Assembly (NCBI GenBank): GCA_018713425.1
Contig: DVOT01000005.1
Location: 1 to 18,629, forward strand
Source: Alectryocaccomicrobium faecavium
GTDB lineage: Bacteria > Bacillota > Clostridia > Christensenellales > Aristaeellaceae
DNA: 18,629 nt
Reading direction: 5' to 3'
Part shown: piece by piece, positions 1-8,517 of the stretch
Position numbering within the stretch: the first letter of the stretch is position 1
Layout: every line of letters begins with the position of its first letter
The notes under the pieces: model-generated
Told to the model about the DNA's origin: nothing
What the model saw: only the letters and a program-made list of their open reading frames with translations
The model's database searches: none
Program-made: the position numbers and the translations under genes

Positions 1-2
1 TA

Positions 3-1256
3 AGCATGTTGCAACGGCGATTGCTGGCGGAATTGAAGCGCAAGTATCCGCAATATATCGAGGAAGAGCAACTGGTGTTTGCGATGCAGGACGTTTATGC
101 GCAAACGCGGCAATCATTCGTCATCCTGATCGACGAATGGGATTGTCTATTTCGGGAATATAAGAATGATACGCAGGCGCAGAAGGAATATTTGGATTTT
201 TTGCGAGCGTGGTTGAAGGACAAGGATTATGTTGCGCTGGCGTACATGACGGGGATACTGCCGATAAAGAAATACGGATCGCATTCGGCGCTGAACATGT
301 TCACGGAATATTCGATGGTGGATCCAGGGGAATTGGCGCCCTATTTTGGCTTCACGGAAGAAGAAGTGCAGGTGTTGTGCGCGGAGTACGCGATGAGTTT
401 CGAGGAAGCGAAGGCTTGGTATGACGGGTATGGTCTGGTGGCGCATAGTTGTTCTGGGGTGAAAAATTTTTCCATGTACAGCCCCAAATCCGTGGTGGAA
501 GCGATGCTACGGCACAAATTTGGGCCGTATTGGAACCAGACGGAGACGTATGAAGCGCTGAAGATCTATATCCAAATGAACTATGACGGGCTGAAGGACG
601 CAGTCGTCGCGATGTTGGCGGGGGAGAATGTGCGGATCAACACGGGGACGTTTGCGAACGACATGACGACGTTTTCGGGGAAGGACGATGTGCTGACCCT
701 GCTGGTGCATTTGGGGTATTTGACGTACAACAGCGAAACGGCGGAAGTTGCCATTCCCAATAAAGAAGTATCGCAGGAATACGTGAACGCAATCAGCACG
801 ATGAATTGGCCGGAAGTGACGCGGGCGGTGGAAGAATCGCGGGAATTGCTGAAAGCCCTGTGGGCGCAGGACGGGGCGGCGGTGGCGGCGGGGATCGACC
901 GCGCGCACGAAGAGATATCGATATTGCAATACAACGACGAGAACGCGCTGAGCTGCACGATACACCTAGCGTTTTATTTTGCGCGGGAATATTATACGAT
1001 TGTGCGGGAACTGCCGGCGGGGAAGGGATTTGCGGACATTTGCTTGATACCGCGGAAGCTGCACGCGGAGAAGCCGGCGGCGGTGATCGAATTGAAATGG
1101 GACAAGAGCGCGGAAGGGGCGCTTGCGCAAATTCGTGAGAAGCGCTATGGGGAAGCGCTGAAAGAGTATCACGGGAATCTGTTGCTGGCAGGGATCAGTT
1201 ACGATAAGGGTACCAAGAAGCACGCGTGCGTGATCGAACGCGTGGAAAAAGCATAA
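3..1256 (+). CDS. AAA-ATPase-like / PD-(D/E)XK nuclease family protein, 5' end outside window
   Basis: The reading frame is already open at the left edge, so the N-terminus is missing; an internal ATG lies at 6. Family members are usually about 500-570 residues and begin with an AAA-type P-loop domain (Pfam AAA-ATPase_like), so I estimate about 120-150 residues are lost, including Walker A. What remains shows a Walker B-like strand (FVILIDEWD, near residue 40), the family's middle segment (YGSHSALNMFTEYSM, WYDGYG), and a C-terminal PD-(D/E)XK-type domain with FADICLIP, then VIELKW, then a helix containing QI. The visible D...ExK pattern fits a nuclease fold. These proteins are abundant in anaerobic Clostridia and Bacteroidia and their cellular role is not established; a link to mobile elements or defence is often suggested. 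A terminator follows 27 bp after the stop codon. Confidence 0.85.
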   Translation, partial: SMLQRRLLAELKRKYPQYIEEEQLVFAMQDVYAQTRQSFVILIDEWDCLFREYKNDTQAQKEYLDFLRAWLKDKDYVALAYMTGILPIKKYGSHSALNMFTEYSMVDPGELAPYFGFTEEEVQVLCAEYAMSFEEAKAWYDGYGLVAHSCSGVKNFSMYSPKSVVEAMLRHKFGPYWNQTETYEALKIYIQMNYDGLKDAVVAMLAGENVRINTGTFANDMTTFSGKDDVLTLLVHLGYLTYNSETAEVAIPNKEVSQEYVNAISTMNWPEVTRAVEESRELLKALWAQDGAAVAAGIDRAHEEISILQYNDENALSCTIHLAFYFAREYYTIVRELPAGKGFADICLIPRKLHAEKPAAVIELKWDKSAEGALAQIREKRYGEALKEYHGNLLLAGISYDKGTKKHACVIERVEKA

Positions 1257-1282
1257 ATCATATGAAATGCCTACCAGGTAGG

Positions 1283-1322
1283 ATCATCCGCTTTTCTCGC
1301 TAGGAAGGGCGGATGATTTTTT
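1283..1322 (+). terminator. Rho-independent terminator
   Basis: A perfect 9-bp stem (ATCATCCGC at 1283-1291 with GCGGATGAT at 1309-1317) encloses a 17-nt loop and is followed by a run of Ts to 1322. It closes the transcript of the AAA-ATPase-like gene. Confidence 0.8.
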
Positions 1323-1380
1323 GCGGGTGACTCAAATGGGCGAAAGGGAAAAGGTCTTTTGAGGGACGCACTCGCCACGG

Positions 1381-1445
1381 TTTTGCCCCGATTCGGCCGC
1401 AAAAGAAAGCGAAAATTGGCCGCCAATTTTTGAAACGGGGCAAAA
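1381..1445. repeat. Nested inverted repeat upstream of the ABC operon
   Basis: An outer perfect 10-bp pair (TTTTGCCCCG at 1381-1390, CGGGGCAAAA at 1436-1445) encloses an inner perfect 8-bp pair (AAAATTGG at 1412-1419, CCAATTTT at 1423-1430) with a 3-nt loop. It ends 71 bp before the ATPase start codon. There is no clean T-tract after either arm, so a simple terminator is less likely than an operator or a structured leader, depending on where transcription starts. The remaining sequence from 1323 to 1500 shows no gene. Confidence 0.55.
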
Positions 1446-1473
1446 GATTCTTCACAACTTCCTGGATTTTCTC

Positions 1474-1482
1474 TGCTAGGAT
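1474..1482 (+). promoter_or_regulatory. Possible extended -10 promoter of the ABC operon
   Basis: TGCTAGGAT at 1474-1482 resembles an extended -10 element (TGnTATAAT). A TTCACA at 1451-1456 is a poor -35 because its spacing is 20 bp. The ribosome site AGGGGGGAG (1501-1509) and GTG start (1516) follow. If this promoter is real, the nested inverted repeat lies upstream of the transcript. Confidence 0.3.
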
Positions 1483-1515
1483 AAAGAGGACATCCGCAAA
1501 AGGGGGGAGAATGGC

Positions 1516-2487
1516 GTGATTGAAGTCAAACACCTTACCAAGCGATACGGATCGCATTTGGCGATTTCCGATTTGAATTTTACCATAGAGGCGGGGCGCG
1601 TGTACGGTTTTTTGGGGCCCAATGGCGCGGGCAAGAGCACCACGATGAACATCATCACTGGCTGTTTGGGAACTACGGAGGGCGAGGTGACCATTGGCGG
1701 GTATAGCGTTTTTGAGGAACCGGCCAAGGCCAAAGCGCTCATCGGCTATTTGCCGGAACAGCCGCCGCTATATTTGGATATGACGTGCGAAGAATACCTC
1801 TATTTTGTGATGGGCGCCAAGCGCGTGCCGCGCGATCAGTGGCGTGAACAACTGGAGTATGCCATGGGTCGCACGGGCATTGGCGATGTGCGTCACCGGC
1901 TGCTGCGCAACCTTTCTAAGGGTTATCGGCAGCGCGTGGGCTTGGCACAGGCGTTGATTGGCCATCCGCAAGTGGTAATTTTGGATGAGCCCACTGTGGG
2001 GCTGGATCCCGCGCAAATCATTGAAATCCGCCAACTGGTGCGCGAACTGGGACGCGAGCATACAGTGTTGTTTTCCAGCCATATCTTGAGCGAAGTGAAC
2101 GCGGTGTGCGATTCTATCTTGATTCTGTCCAGGGGAAAGCTGGTGGCCAGCGACACGCCGGAAAACCTGGAAAAGCTGCTGGGCGGCGCGGCAACCATCG
2201 AATTGGTGGCACGCGCGCCGCGCCGCGCGATCGAGGCGTTGCTGCGCCAGCACCCGGAATGGGGCGCGCCCACGTTTTCAGAGCATGCGGGGGAAGAAGG
2301 GGTGCAAGTTACTCTGTCAGGCGAAGGCGACCCGCGCGAAGCGCTATTTTATGCTTTTGCTCAGGCGGACATGCCCATTGTGGAGATGCGACGCGTCTGC
2401 GCCAGCTTGGAAGACGTGTTCTTGGAACTCACCGCGCAAGAGGAGACGGGAACGCTGGCGGATGGAAAGGGGGCCCAGGTGGGATGA
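1516..2487 (+). CDS. ABC-2 type transporter ATP-binding protein, GldA-like
   Basis: This is the ATPase subunit that would drive a membrane export or gliding-type ABC complex together with the next three genes. Walker A is GPNGAGKST at residues 34-42, the Q-loop is Q82, the signature is LSKGYRQR at 133-140, Walker B is VVILDE at 153-158, and the H-loop is H189, so the ATPase site is complete. The length of 323 residues is normal, with a C-terminal regulatory extension after about residue 220. I chose the GTG start at 1516 because the purine-rich AGGGGGGAG ends 6 bases before it; the nearby ATG at 1511 runs into a stop after two codons. The stop codon overlaps the permease start (ATGA at 2484-2487). 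Family members co-occur with GldF/GldG-like proteins; the substrate is unknown. Confidence 0.93.
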   Translation: MIEVKHLTKRYGSHLAISDLNFTIEAGRVYGFLGPNGAGKSTTMNIITGCLGTTEGEVTIGGYSVFEEPAKAKALIGYLPEQPPLYLDMTCEEYLYFVMGAKRVPRDQWREQLEYAMGRTGIGDVRHRLLRNLSKGYRQRVGLAQALIGHPQVVILDEPTVGLDPAQIIEIRQLVRELGREHTVLFSSHILSEVNAVCDSILILSRGKLVASDTPENLEKLLGGAATIELVARAPRRAIEALLRQHPEWGAPTFSEHAGEEGVQVTLSGEGDPREALFYAFAQADMPIVEMRRVCASLEDVFLELTAQEETGTLADGKGAQVG

Positions 2488-3350
2488 CAGCAGTGTTCCG
2501 GCGCGAAATGGGCGCCTATTTTCACGGTGTGACGGGCTATCTATTCATGGCGTTTGTGTTGGTTTTTGCGGGAATTTATACGATGGTGTACAATCTTTCG
2601 GGTTTGTACGCGAATTTTGAATACGTACTGGACGCCATCAGCTTCATTTATCTCATCGCTGTGCCGGTTCTCACCATGCGCTCGGTGGCGGAAGAAAAGC
2701 GGCAGCGCACGGATCAGCTATTGTATTCCCTGCCCATCCGCTTGGTAGACGTGGTAGCGGGCAAATACCTGGCCATGTTGGCCGTGCTTGCGGCGCCCAC
2801 GGCAGTGATGGGGCTATATCCCTTGCTGCTTTCGCGCTTTGGCAGCGTGTATCTGCCCACGGCTTACGCATCGCTCTTGGCTTTTTTTCTGCTGGGGGCT
2901 GCGCTGCTGGCCATTGGTCTGTTCATTTCTTCGGTTTCGGAGAGCCAGGTGGGCAGCGCCGTGGTTTGCCTGGCCACCATGCTGCTCTTATTTTTTCTGC
3001 CCTCGCTGGCCAGCTATGTGCCTGCCACGCCAAGCGCATCGCTCGTCGCGCTGATGGTGCTGGCTGCGCTCGTTTCAAGCGTGGTTTACCGGCTCACGCG
3101 CAATTCGCTCTTTGGTATGGGGCTGCTCATCGTGCTCGCGGGCGGGCTGTTCGCCTGGTTTGGGGCGGATGAAGCGGCGTTTGCCGGACTGTTTGCCAGC
3201 ATTTTGGACGCGCTGAGCGTGTTTAACCGCTTCTATCCCTTCATCAATGGCATCTTTGATTTCACCAGCGTGGTGTATTATCTTTCGTTGTGCGGCGTGT
3301 TCCTGTTCTTGGCGGTGCAGGCGCTGGAGAAGCGGAGGTGGAACGAATGA
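2484..3350 (+). CDS. ABC-2 type permease, GldF-like
   Basis: This 288-residue integral membrane protein has about six hydrophobic segments. The first is near residues 15-35; later ones include the stretches around LAMLAVLAAPTAVMG, LLAFFLLGAALLAIG and the C-terminal YYLSLCGVFLFLAV. The conserved cytoplasmic segment SVAEEKRQRTDQLLYSLPI matches ABC-2 permeases of the gliding-motility type. The frame is open far upstream, but the ATG at 2484 is chosen because it overlaps the ATPase stop in an ATGA arrangement typical of translational coupling. Its own stop overlaps the next start in the same way (ATGA at 3347-3350). It forms the membrane channel for the upstream ATPase; the transported substrate cannot be read from the sequence. 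Confidence 0.9.
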   Translation: MTAVFRREMGAYFHGVTGYLFMAFVLVFAGIYTMVYNLSGLYANFEYVLDAISFIYLIAVPVLTMRSVAEEKRQRTDQLLYSLPIRLVDVVAGKYLAMLAVLAAPTAVMGLYPLLLSRFGSVYLPTAYASLLAFFLLGAALLAIGLFISSVSESQVGSAVVCLATMLLLFFLPSLASYVPATPSASLVALMVLAALVSSVVYRLTRNSLFGMGLLIVLAGGLFAWFGADEAAFAGLFASILDALSVFNRFYPFINGIFDFTSVVYYLSLCGVFLFLAVQALEKRRWNE

Positions 3351-4765
3351 AGCTCAAGCGCATGTTCACCAGCCGCAGATTCCGCGCAGGAGGCTACAGC
3401 GCCTTTGCCACGGCTGTGGTGGTGGCCATTGCGGTAGCGGCCAACGCCATCGTAGGCGCGCTGCCTGCCAGCCTCACGCAGATTGATATGACCGAACAAG
3501 CGCTCTATACGCTTTCCGACCAGAGCCGCCAGCTCGTGCGCAATCTGGCGGAAGAGGTTTCTCTGTATCTGCTGGCCAACGAGGGCGGGGAAGACGGCGC
3601 GATTTTGCAATTGCTGGAAAATTACGCGGCGCTCTCCGGCCATGTGACCGTGGAAACCGTCGATCCCACAAGCAACCCGGGCTTTTTCAGCGAGCGGGAA
3701 CTTTCGCAGATTTACGCCAATAGCGTGCTCGTGGAATCCGGAGAGCGCTCGCGGCTGGTGGACTATGCTGAGATTTACGTTACCGAATACCAGATGGACG
3801 CCTATGGGTATGGCTACACGGCCAGCACCGGCTTCGATGGCGAAAACCAAATCACCAGCGCAATTCACTATGTGACCAGCGAAGACCTGCCCACCGTGTA
3901 TGCGCTCACGGGCCACGGGGAGCGGGAACTGAGCGAGGCGCTCTTGCAGCAATTGGAGGGCGAAAACTACGCGGTGCATGATTTGCATTTGCTCTCTGTA
4001 GACGCGATTCCCGAGGATGCGGATTGCCTGCTCCTCTACGCGCCGGAAAGCGATCTGAGCGCGCCGGAGGCGGATATGCTGATCGCCTGGCTTGAGGCAG
4101 GCGGCGCGCTCCTGCTGCTCACGGACGTCGCGGAAGAGGGGAGCATGCCCAACCTTTCACGCGTGGCGGAATACATGGGCATGGTTCAGGGCGTGGGCCT
4201 GGTGCTCGAAGGCGACCGGGGCAGCTATTGGAGCATGCCATACGACCTGCTGCCGGATTTGGCCAGCCACGCCATCACGGATCCTTTGATCGCGGGCCGC
4301 TATGCCGTGCTGCTGGCTTACGCGCACCCCATCGAGCAGGCACAGGACGCGCAGGCAGAAGTGACGTTCTTGCTCAACACTTCCGAAGACTCCTATGCAA
4401 AAGAAGAGGGCTATGGCATAGAAACGTTCGAGAAAGAAGAAGAGGATGCGACCGGCCCCTTTGGCGTCGCGGCGGCCTCCATGCGGAGTGAGGCGCGCAT
4501 GGTGTGGGTCGGTTCGGCGGCGCTGCTGGACGCAGAGATGGATCTGCTGTCCGCGGGTGCGAACGGCGATTTCTTCTTAAATGCCTTGGGCTGGATGTGC
4601 GATCAGGAGGAGACGATCTCCATCTGCGCCAAGAGCCTGGACGCGGCTACGCTCACGGTTTCCGCGCGGGACAACGCGCTGTGGAGCCTGGTTCTGGTGG
4701 GCACGGTACCTCTGGTTTGCGTTCTGGCGGGGGTTTTTGTGTGGCACAGGAGGAAAAAACGGTGA
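3347..4765 (+). CDS. GldG-like ABC transporter auxiliary protein
   Basis: This 472-residue protein has one N-terminal membrane helix (about residues 15-38), a large extracytoplasmic domain, and a C-terminal helix (SLVLVGTVPLVCVLAGVFVW) followed by a basic cytoplasmic tail. The conserved element after the first helix, DMTEQALYTLSDQS, and the region YALTGHGERELS match the uncharacterised auxiliary component of gliding-motility-type ABC systems (Pfam ABC_transp_aux). The ATG at 3347 is coupled to the permease stop. The protein probably sits next to the permease and handles substrate or scaffolding at the outer face of the membrane. In non-gliding Firmicutes the function of these systems is not established, so I infer only complex membership. 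Confidence 0.88.
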   Translation: MKLKRMFTSRRFRAGGYSAFATAVVVAIAVAANAIVGALPASLTQIDMTEQALYTLSDQSRQLVRNLAEEVSLYLLANEGGEDGAILQLLENYAALSGHVTVETVDPTSNPGFFSERELSQIYANSVLVESGERSRLVDYAEIYVTEYQMDAYGYGYTASTGFDGENQITSAIHYVTSEDLPTVYALTGHGERELSEALLQQLEGENYAVHDLHLLSVDAIPEDADCLLLYAPESDLSAPEADMLIAWLEAGGALLLLTDVAEEGSMPNLSRVAEYMGMVQGVGLVLEGDRGSYWSMPYDLLPDLASHAITDPLIAGRYAVLLAYAHPIEQAQDAQAEVTFLLNTSEDSYAKEEGYGIETFEKEEEDATGPFGVAAASMRSEARMVWVGSAALLDAEMDLLSAGANGDFFLNALGWMCDQEETISICAKSLDAATLTVSARDNALWSLVLVGTVPLVCVLAGVFVWHRRKKR

Positions 4766-6138
4766 AACGATCGATCAAATCTTTGATTTTGCTGATGGTG
4801 CTGGCGGTGTTCGCCGGGGGCTACTTTCTCATTGACGCCCTGACGAATCAGCAGGCCAATGTGCAGGAAAGCGCGGGCAGCTATCCACTTCTAGGGGAAG
4901 GCGCGAACATCGCCGCGCTGTCCTGGGAGCGGGACGGCGCAACTATCGCCCTGCGCAAAAATGGCGATGCCTGGCAGGTGGAAGGGGACGCGGAATATCC
5001 GCTCGACCAGGAGGCGGTGAAAGCGTTGGTCTCCAGCCTCGCCGCGCTCACGGGCAATTTGCGCCTGGAAGGCGTGGATGCGCCCGAGGACTATGGCCTG
5101 GATGCGCCCGCCCTAGTGGCGGAGATTGAACTTGCGGATGGGCAAACGCGCACGCTTTCTTTGGGCAACGAAACGCTGCTGGGTGGCGAATACTATGTAA
5201 GCGCTGGGGAAGCGGGCGTGGTGTACGTCACAGATGTGGCACTGAGCAGCGTTCTCAGCGCGTCGCTGGACGAACTCACCCAGTGGGAGGAAATTCCGCA
5301 AGTGGACGATATTGCCCGCTTGGTGATCTTGGGGCCCTCCGCTTCGCTCGACCAGACGTACTATGAAGATAGCGCTGCGCTCACGTATAACCCCGAGTGG
5401 CACTGGTTCCAAACGGGCCTGCAATATCCCTCCGATACCGACGCCATGCGCCTGTTGCTCGACGATGTGGCGGCGCTCGCCTGGAACGGCTTTGTAGCGC
5501 ACGGCGTGGAGGGCGAAGCGCTGGCAGAATATGGGCTGGACTCGGCGGGTTCCACCAGCGTGGTCGTCTTTGTGGAAGGGCAGAGCGAATCTGCGCTGAG
5601 CCTCGTGATTGGCGCTTCGTGCGAAGATGGGTATTACGCCATGCTCGCGGGTTCCGATTGCGTTTACACCATGGCGGCAGAATCCGTCGCCTCGTTGCTG
5701 CAAGCTACGGATGCCAGCGTGCGTGCGACGGATGTGTTGCGGCTCGACTGGCAACAGGTTGTGCGGGTGGAATTCGACGCGGGCACGTCGCTGGTGCTTG
5801 AGCGCATAGAAGCGGAAGCGGCGGAGGGCGAGGAGGAAGAAACGTCCGCCGAAACCGTTACGCTCAATGGAGAAACCGTGGACGCTGCCTACGCGCGCGA
5901 GGCGTTTGAGGACATTACATCCCTGGAAGGCGACGGCTTTGTGGATGGCGTAGAGGTGACAGAGCCGCTTTTGACCATCAACGTGTACACGAATCTAGAG
6001 GATTTTCCGGAAATTACATTGCGCTTTGGCGCGCACGATGCCACCAGCTATGTGCTGGAAAACGGCGTGCAACCGCCCATGCTGGTTTCCGCCAGCAGTG
6101 TGGACACTTTGATTCGCACTTGGAGTTATATGCCATAG
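4762..6138 (+). CDS. DUF4340 domain membrane-anchored protein
   Basis: This 458-residue protein has an N-terminal membrane helix (about residues 7-26, LILLMVLAVFAGGYFLI) and a long extracytoplasmic part made of repeated beta-rich units. Examples are the WERDGATIALRKNGDAWQVEG segment and the later Y(G)LD-containing stretches at PEDYGLDAPA and LAEYGLDSAG, which are typical of DUF4340. The GTG start at 4762 is chosen because AGGAGG lies at 4748-4753 with an 8-nt spacing and the GTGA overlaps the preceding stop. DUF4340 proteins commonly follow GldG-like genes, and the coupling here supports a four-protein membrane complex. An acidic, low-complexity linker (EAEAAEGEEEETSAE) lies near residue 355. 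No enzymatic motif is visible. Confidence 0.85.
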   Translation: MKRSIKSLILLMVLAVFAGGYFLIDALTNQQANVQESAGSYPLLGEGANIAALSWERDGATIALRKNGDAWQVEGDAEYPLDQEAVKALVSSLAALTGNLRLEGVDAPEDYGLDAPALVAEIELADGQTRTLSLGNETLLGGEYYVSAGEAGVVYVTDVALSSVLSASLDELTQWEEIPQVDDIARLVILGPSASLDQTYYEDSAALTYNPEWHWFQTGLQYPSDTDAMRLLLDDVAALAWNGFVAHGVEGEALAEYGLDSAGSTSVVVFVEGQSESALSLVIGASCEDGYYAMLAGSDCVYTMAAESVASLLQATDASVRATDVLRLDWQQVVRVEFDAGTSLVLERIEAEAAEGEEEETSAETVTLNGETVDAAYAREAFEDITSLEGDGFVDGVEVTEPLLTINVYTNLEDFPEITLRFGAHDATSYVLENGVQPPMLVSASSVDTLIRTWSYMP

Positions 6139-6169
6139 GATTTGGCGGAAAACTCTAACAAACAATGAG

Positions 6170-6211
6170 GGGGCTATCTCCCAGAGATTTCCCAAGGGTC
6201 GAGAGAGCCCC
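6170..6211. terminator. Hairpin after the ABC operon, possible terminator
   Basis: GGGGCTATCTC (6170-6180) pairs with GAGAGAGCCCC (6201-6211) with a single A/A mismatch, 31 bp after the DUF4340 stop. No good T-tract follows on either strand, so termination is plausible but not certain. The remaining intergenic sequence to 6383 contains only a short TGACA/TGTCA hairpin around 6260 and no gene I can support. Confidence 0.4.
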
Positions 6212-6383
6212 TTCATGCATCTTTGCGTTGCACGCTGGGTTGTGTCAAAGGTCCAGTAAATGACAGGCTTGTCAACACCGAATAAAAGCACGCGCACTTT
6301 TTGCGGGGCGCTTTCGGGTTCTCCGGGGATCTGTGCGGCGTGCACTGCGATGGTGGATGAATTGTTAAATATAAGCGATGATG

Positions 6384-6412
6384 TTGACATGCGTGCATTT
6401 TTTTGCTATACT
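6384..6412 (+). promoter_or_regulatory. Strong sigma-A-type promoter for tRNA-Trp
   Basis: TTGACA (6384-6389), a 17-bp spacer and TATACT (6407-6412) lie 18 bp before the tRNA, nearly matching consensus at both hexamers. Confidence 0.88.
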
Positions 6413-6430
6413 ATTACTCGTTCGAAATGT

Positions 6431-6504
6431 AGGGGCATGGTGTAATGGTAACACGTGGGTCTCCAAAACCTTTGTTGAGGGTTCGAGTCCTTCTGCCCCT
6501 GCCA
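6431..6504 (+). tRNA. tRNA-Trp (anticodon CCA)
   Basis: The sequence folds into a full cloverleaf. The acceptor pair is AGGGGCA/TGCCCCT, the D-stem GTGT/ACAC, and the anticodon loop CTCCAAA, giving anticodon CCA for UGG codons. The T-stem is GAGGG/CCTTC with a TTCGAGT loop. A G discriminator and an encoded CCA end are present. The outermost anticodon-stem pair (positions 27-43) is a T/T mismatch and the next is G/T, so this stem is weaker than usual. The gene has its own promoter and terminator and is the only RNA gene I can see in the window. Confidence 0.93.
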
Positions 6505-6507
6505 CCA

Positions 6508-6548
6508 AGGGACTCCGATATTGATACAATGTCGGGGTCCTTATTTTT
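6508..6548 (+). terminator. Rho-independent terminator of tRNA-Trp
   Basis: An 11-bp stem (6508-6518 with 6532-6542, two G-T pairs) with a 13-nt loop is followed by ATTTTT. It starts 4 bases after the CCA end. Confidence 0.88.
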
Positions 6549-7016
6549 GCATTTTTTTAGAGTTGCGCTGCAACATCACGTCATATGAGTGCGTTTTTGC
6601 TTGCTTTATAGGCTGAATTTGCAAGTTTATATCGTTGCAATGCAAATTGGGAAATGATACTTTTCTTGATAGTTACTTAAACCGGTTTTTAACCGGGCAA
6701 GCAGCTCTTAATGCTGTTAATTGTTTATAATTATTGCATATAAAGTTAATTTTTAATGGATATATAAGTGAAATGAAACTTACTTGAATTATAAAGCGTC
6801 TTATAAGAACAGTGACATTCGATGGGTGTAATGGATAGAATCAAATAAATTAGTTATTATAATATAAATTATCGCATTGAAAGGAGGTAAAATTGGTTGA
6901 CTAACCTTTAAATGGCGACGCGCGAATGGCTAAGTGGGCTGGTGTGGTAGTGAGAAGGTGTATTACTCCATCGCATTTGTGAATGAGACATTGATTTTAT
7001 CGGAGGTGGATATTTT
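6549..7016. other. AT-rich intergenic stretch
   Basis: I see no gene here. The stretch is strikingly AT-rich compared with the flanking operons. A TATAAT occurs at 6858-6863 without a convincing -35. An orphan strong ribosome site (AAAGGAGGT at 6880-6888) leads only to a three-codon TTG frame. The true ribosome site of the next gene, GGAGGTG, is at 7002-7008. Confidence 0.6.
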
Positions 7017-8162
7017 ATGCGTAAGATATGTCTAATGCTTCTGGTGGGAATATTGTTTACGAGCATGATAGTACAAGCAAGTGCTGAATTTATACAAGTA
7101 CAATGCCCAGCGGATTTTCGCTTGAAGAATGTAGATGTTTCAAGCGATGGGACAGTTTTGCTGGCTGGAGATACTGGGAAGCCGAGCAATCCAATTGCGG
7201 TTTTGCTGAACTGCGATGTATTCGGTACCGTTTCCACACAATGGAGTGTACAAGAGGCACGAGGATATCGAGATGCTAAGTTTCTGGAGAACGATACAAT
7301 AATTGCAGCATGTAATATGTACAAAGATACGGTGGGTTTCCTTCGAGTGCAGAAAATAAGTAATGGTACTGTTGATTGGGAAAGTGAGTCCATGCAGAAT
7401 TTGATGGGCATTTTCCCAACAGACGACAGCTATTTTGTATCCTGTCAGAGGGATGGTAAGAGTGCGATGATTCAGAAACGGAGTGCACAGGGGGAAATTT
7501 TGTGGCAAGCCGATTGGGATGAGCCCATAAGTATATCGGGAATTTTGCCGGGAGAGCAACAACATATCGCTTATGGATATATTCCAAATGGCGAGGGTGT
7601 GACCGGCTGGATTGTAGCGTTAAGTGATGAAGATGGTTCGATTCTTTGGCGGCACGATACAAGCAAAAATGAACGGTTCGTGGATGCTGTGTGGGATGAA
7701 GATGGAAATCCTGTTCTGGTTGGGAATACCGCATTCGTAGGGCACGTAAAGGATAAAGAGAATTGGCATCCCAGCTTTGTTGTGGCTTACAATGCTGGAG
7801 GAGAAATGTGGCGAACGGGATATCACTATTATAAGGATGGTTATGAAATTGGTGGAGGTAACCTGACTTCGATATTGGCTACAGAAACGGGCTATTTTGT
7901 GTCTGCCTATTTTGGTAAAAACGATGGCGTGCGTGTGCTATATCTAGATAAAGAAGGAACAGTCTATTATGAAGAAGAAGCGGATACAGGCGAAATAGAT
8001 TGGGTTAGCTTTTGCAGCCTGATTTCTGTACAGGATGAACCTTATGTGGTTGTGTCTGGTCATGCGAACCCAGATCCAGAGAGGGACTATATCATCGCGG
8101 ATATGCCAATTATGACAGCTTTATATAAGGTTACACCCACTATCATGATGAACTGTAAATAA
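7017..8162 (+). CDS. Secreted beta-propeller-like protein of unknown function
   Basis: The protein has 381 residues. The N-terminus (positive MRK, then a hydrophobic core ending at ...VQASAEF) is a Sec signal peptide with a likely cleavage after ASA, so it is exported. The rest shows repeated blade-like units with a small-residue turn and a following tryptophan: VLLAGDTG, YFVSCQRDG with GEILWQADW, ALSDEDGSILWRHD, NPVLVGN and AGGEMWRTGY. These resemble PQQ/WD-type beta-propeller repeats. GGAGGTG at 7002-7008 with 8-nt spacing fixes the ATG. The codons are clearly more AT-rich than those of the neighbouring operons, which suggests foreign origin or relaxed selection. It has no operon partner. 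I do not recognise a specific family, and no catalytic motif is visible. Confidence 0.8.
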   Translation: MRKICLMLLVGILFTSMIVQASAEFIQVQCPADFRLKNVDVSSDGTVLLAGDTGKPSNPIAVLLNCDVFGTVSTQWSVQEARGYRDAKFLENDTIIAACNMYKDTVGFLRVQKISNGTVDWESESMQNLMGIFPTDDSYFVSCQRDGKSAMIQKRSAQGEILWQADWDEPISISGILPGEQQHIAYGYIPNGEGVTGWIVALSDEDGSILWRHDTSKNERFVDAVWDEDGNPVLVGNTAFVGHVKDKENWHPSFVVAYNAGGEMWRTGYHYYKDGYEIGGGNLTSILATETGYFVSAYFGKNDGVRVLYLDKEGTVYYEEEADTGEIDWVSFCSLISVQDEPYVVVSGHANPDPERDYIIADMPIMTALYKVTPTIMMNCK

Positions 8163-8444
8163 CTCGCCTCCGAAAATCAAGGATATATGCTATGCTTATT
8201 TTGCCGACAGCGACGGGAATTCTTCCACCATACAAGCGATGTTCAAGATTTTCTGTAATTGCGTGAAGTGGGGGTCGCAAAGGATTTCCAGAGACAGAGG
8301 TCTCAGCCTGCGAGCGGCCGTCAACGCAGCCACCGCATCAGCGGCTTGACCTTGATAGGTTGCCGGGGAAATGCGAAAATGGGGAACCGACGGGCGGCCG
8401 ATGAAGGTTCTGATTTCCGTCGCCTCGGGGACTTTTACGCCTTT
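8163..8444. other. Region without a supported gene, possible gene remnant on the minus strand
   Basis: A minus-strand frame is open from about 8440 down to a stop at 8196, giving roughly 80 residues (for example IRTFIGRPSVPHF and LEILCDPHFTQLQKIL). I do not recognise it, there is no ribosome site, and its upstream end runs directly into the repeat at 8445. It may be the C-terminal remnant of a gene cut by that repeat, or chance. Nothing else is visible. Confidence 0.35.
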
Positions 8445-8517
8445 TTCCGTTGCATTGCGTTTTTTCTCCCTGACAAGCCAAGGGCTGTGAAAGAACTTTT
8501 GCTGTTCTTTCACAGCC
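8445..8517 (+). repeat. Intergenic hairpin repeat, copy 1
   Basis: The element starts at TTCCGTTGCATTGCG, continues through CTGACAAGCCAAGG, and ends in a perfect 14-bp hairpin: GGCTGTGAAAGAAC (8483-8496), loop TTTTGCT, GTTCTTTCACAGCC (8504-8517). Copy 2 is at 12755-12826 in the same orientation but with the loop reverse-complemented. There is no T-tract after this copy. Confidence 0.8.

Noticed and set aside
5113..5754. Long minus-strand open frame inside the DUF4340 gene
   Set aside because: Antisense shadow of a GC-rich gene; the plus-strand gene has a ribosome site, membrane anchor and operon context.
6431..6504. tRNA-Trp as an integration site with a duplicated 3' end in the window
   Set aside because: I did not find a second copy of the T-arm/acceptor sequence anywhere downstream in the window.
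6880..6903. Strong ribosome site followed by a TTG-initiated three-codon frame
   Set aside because: The spacing is only 4 nt and the peptide too short; probably a chance or decayed site, without stalling motif or attenuator hairpin.
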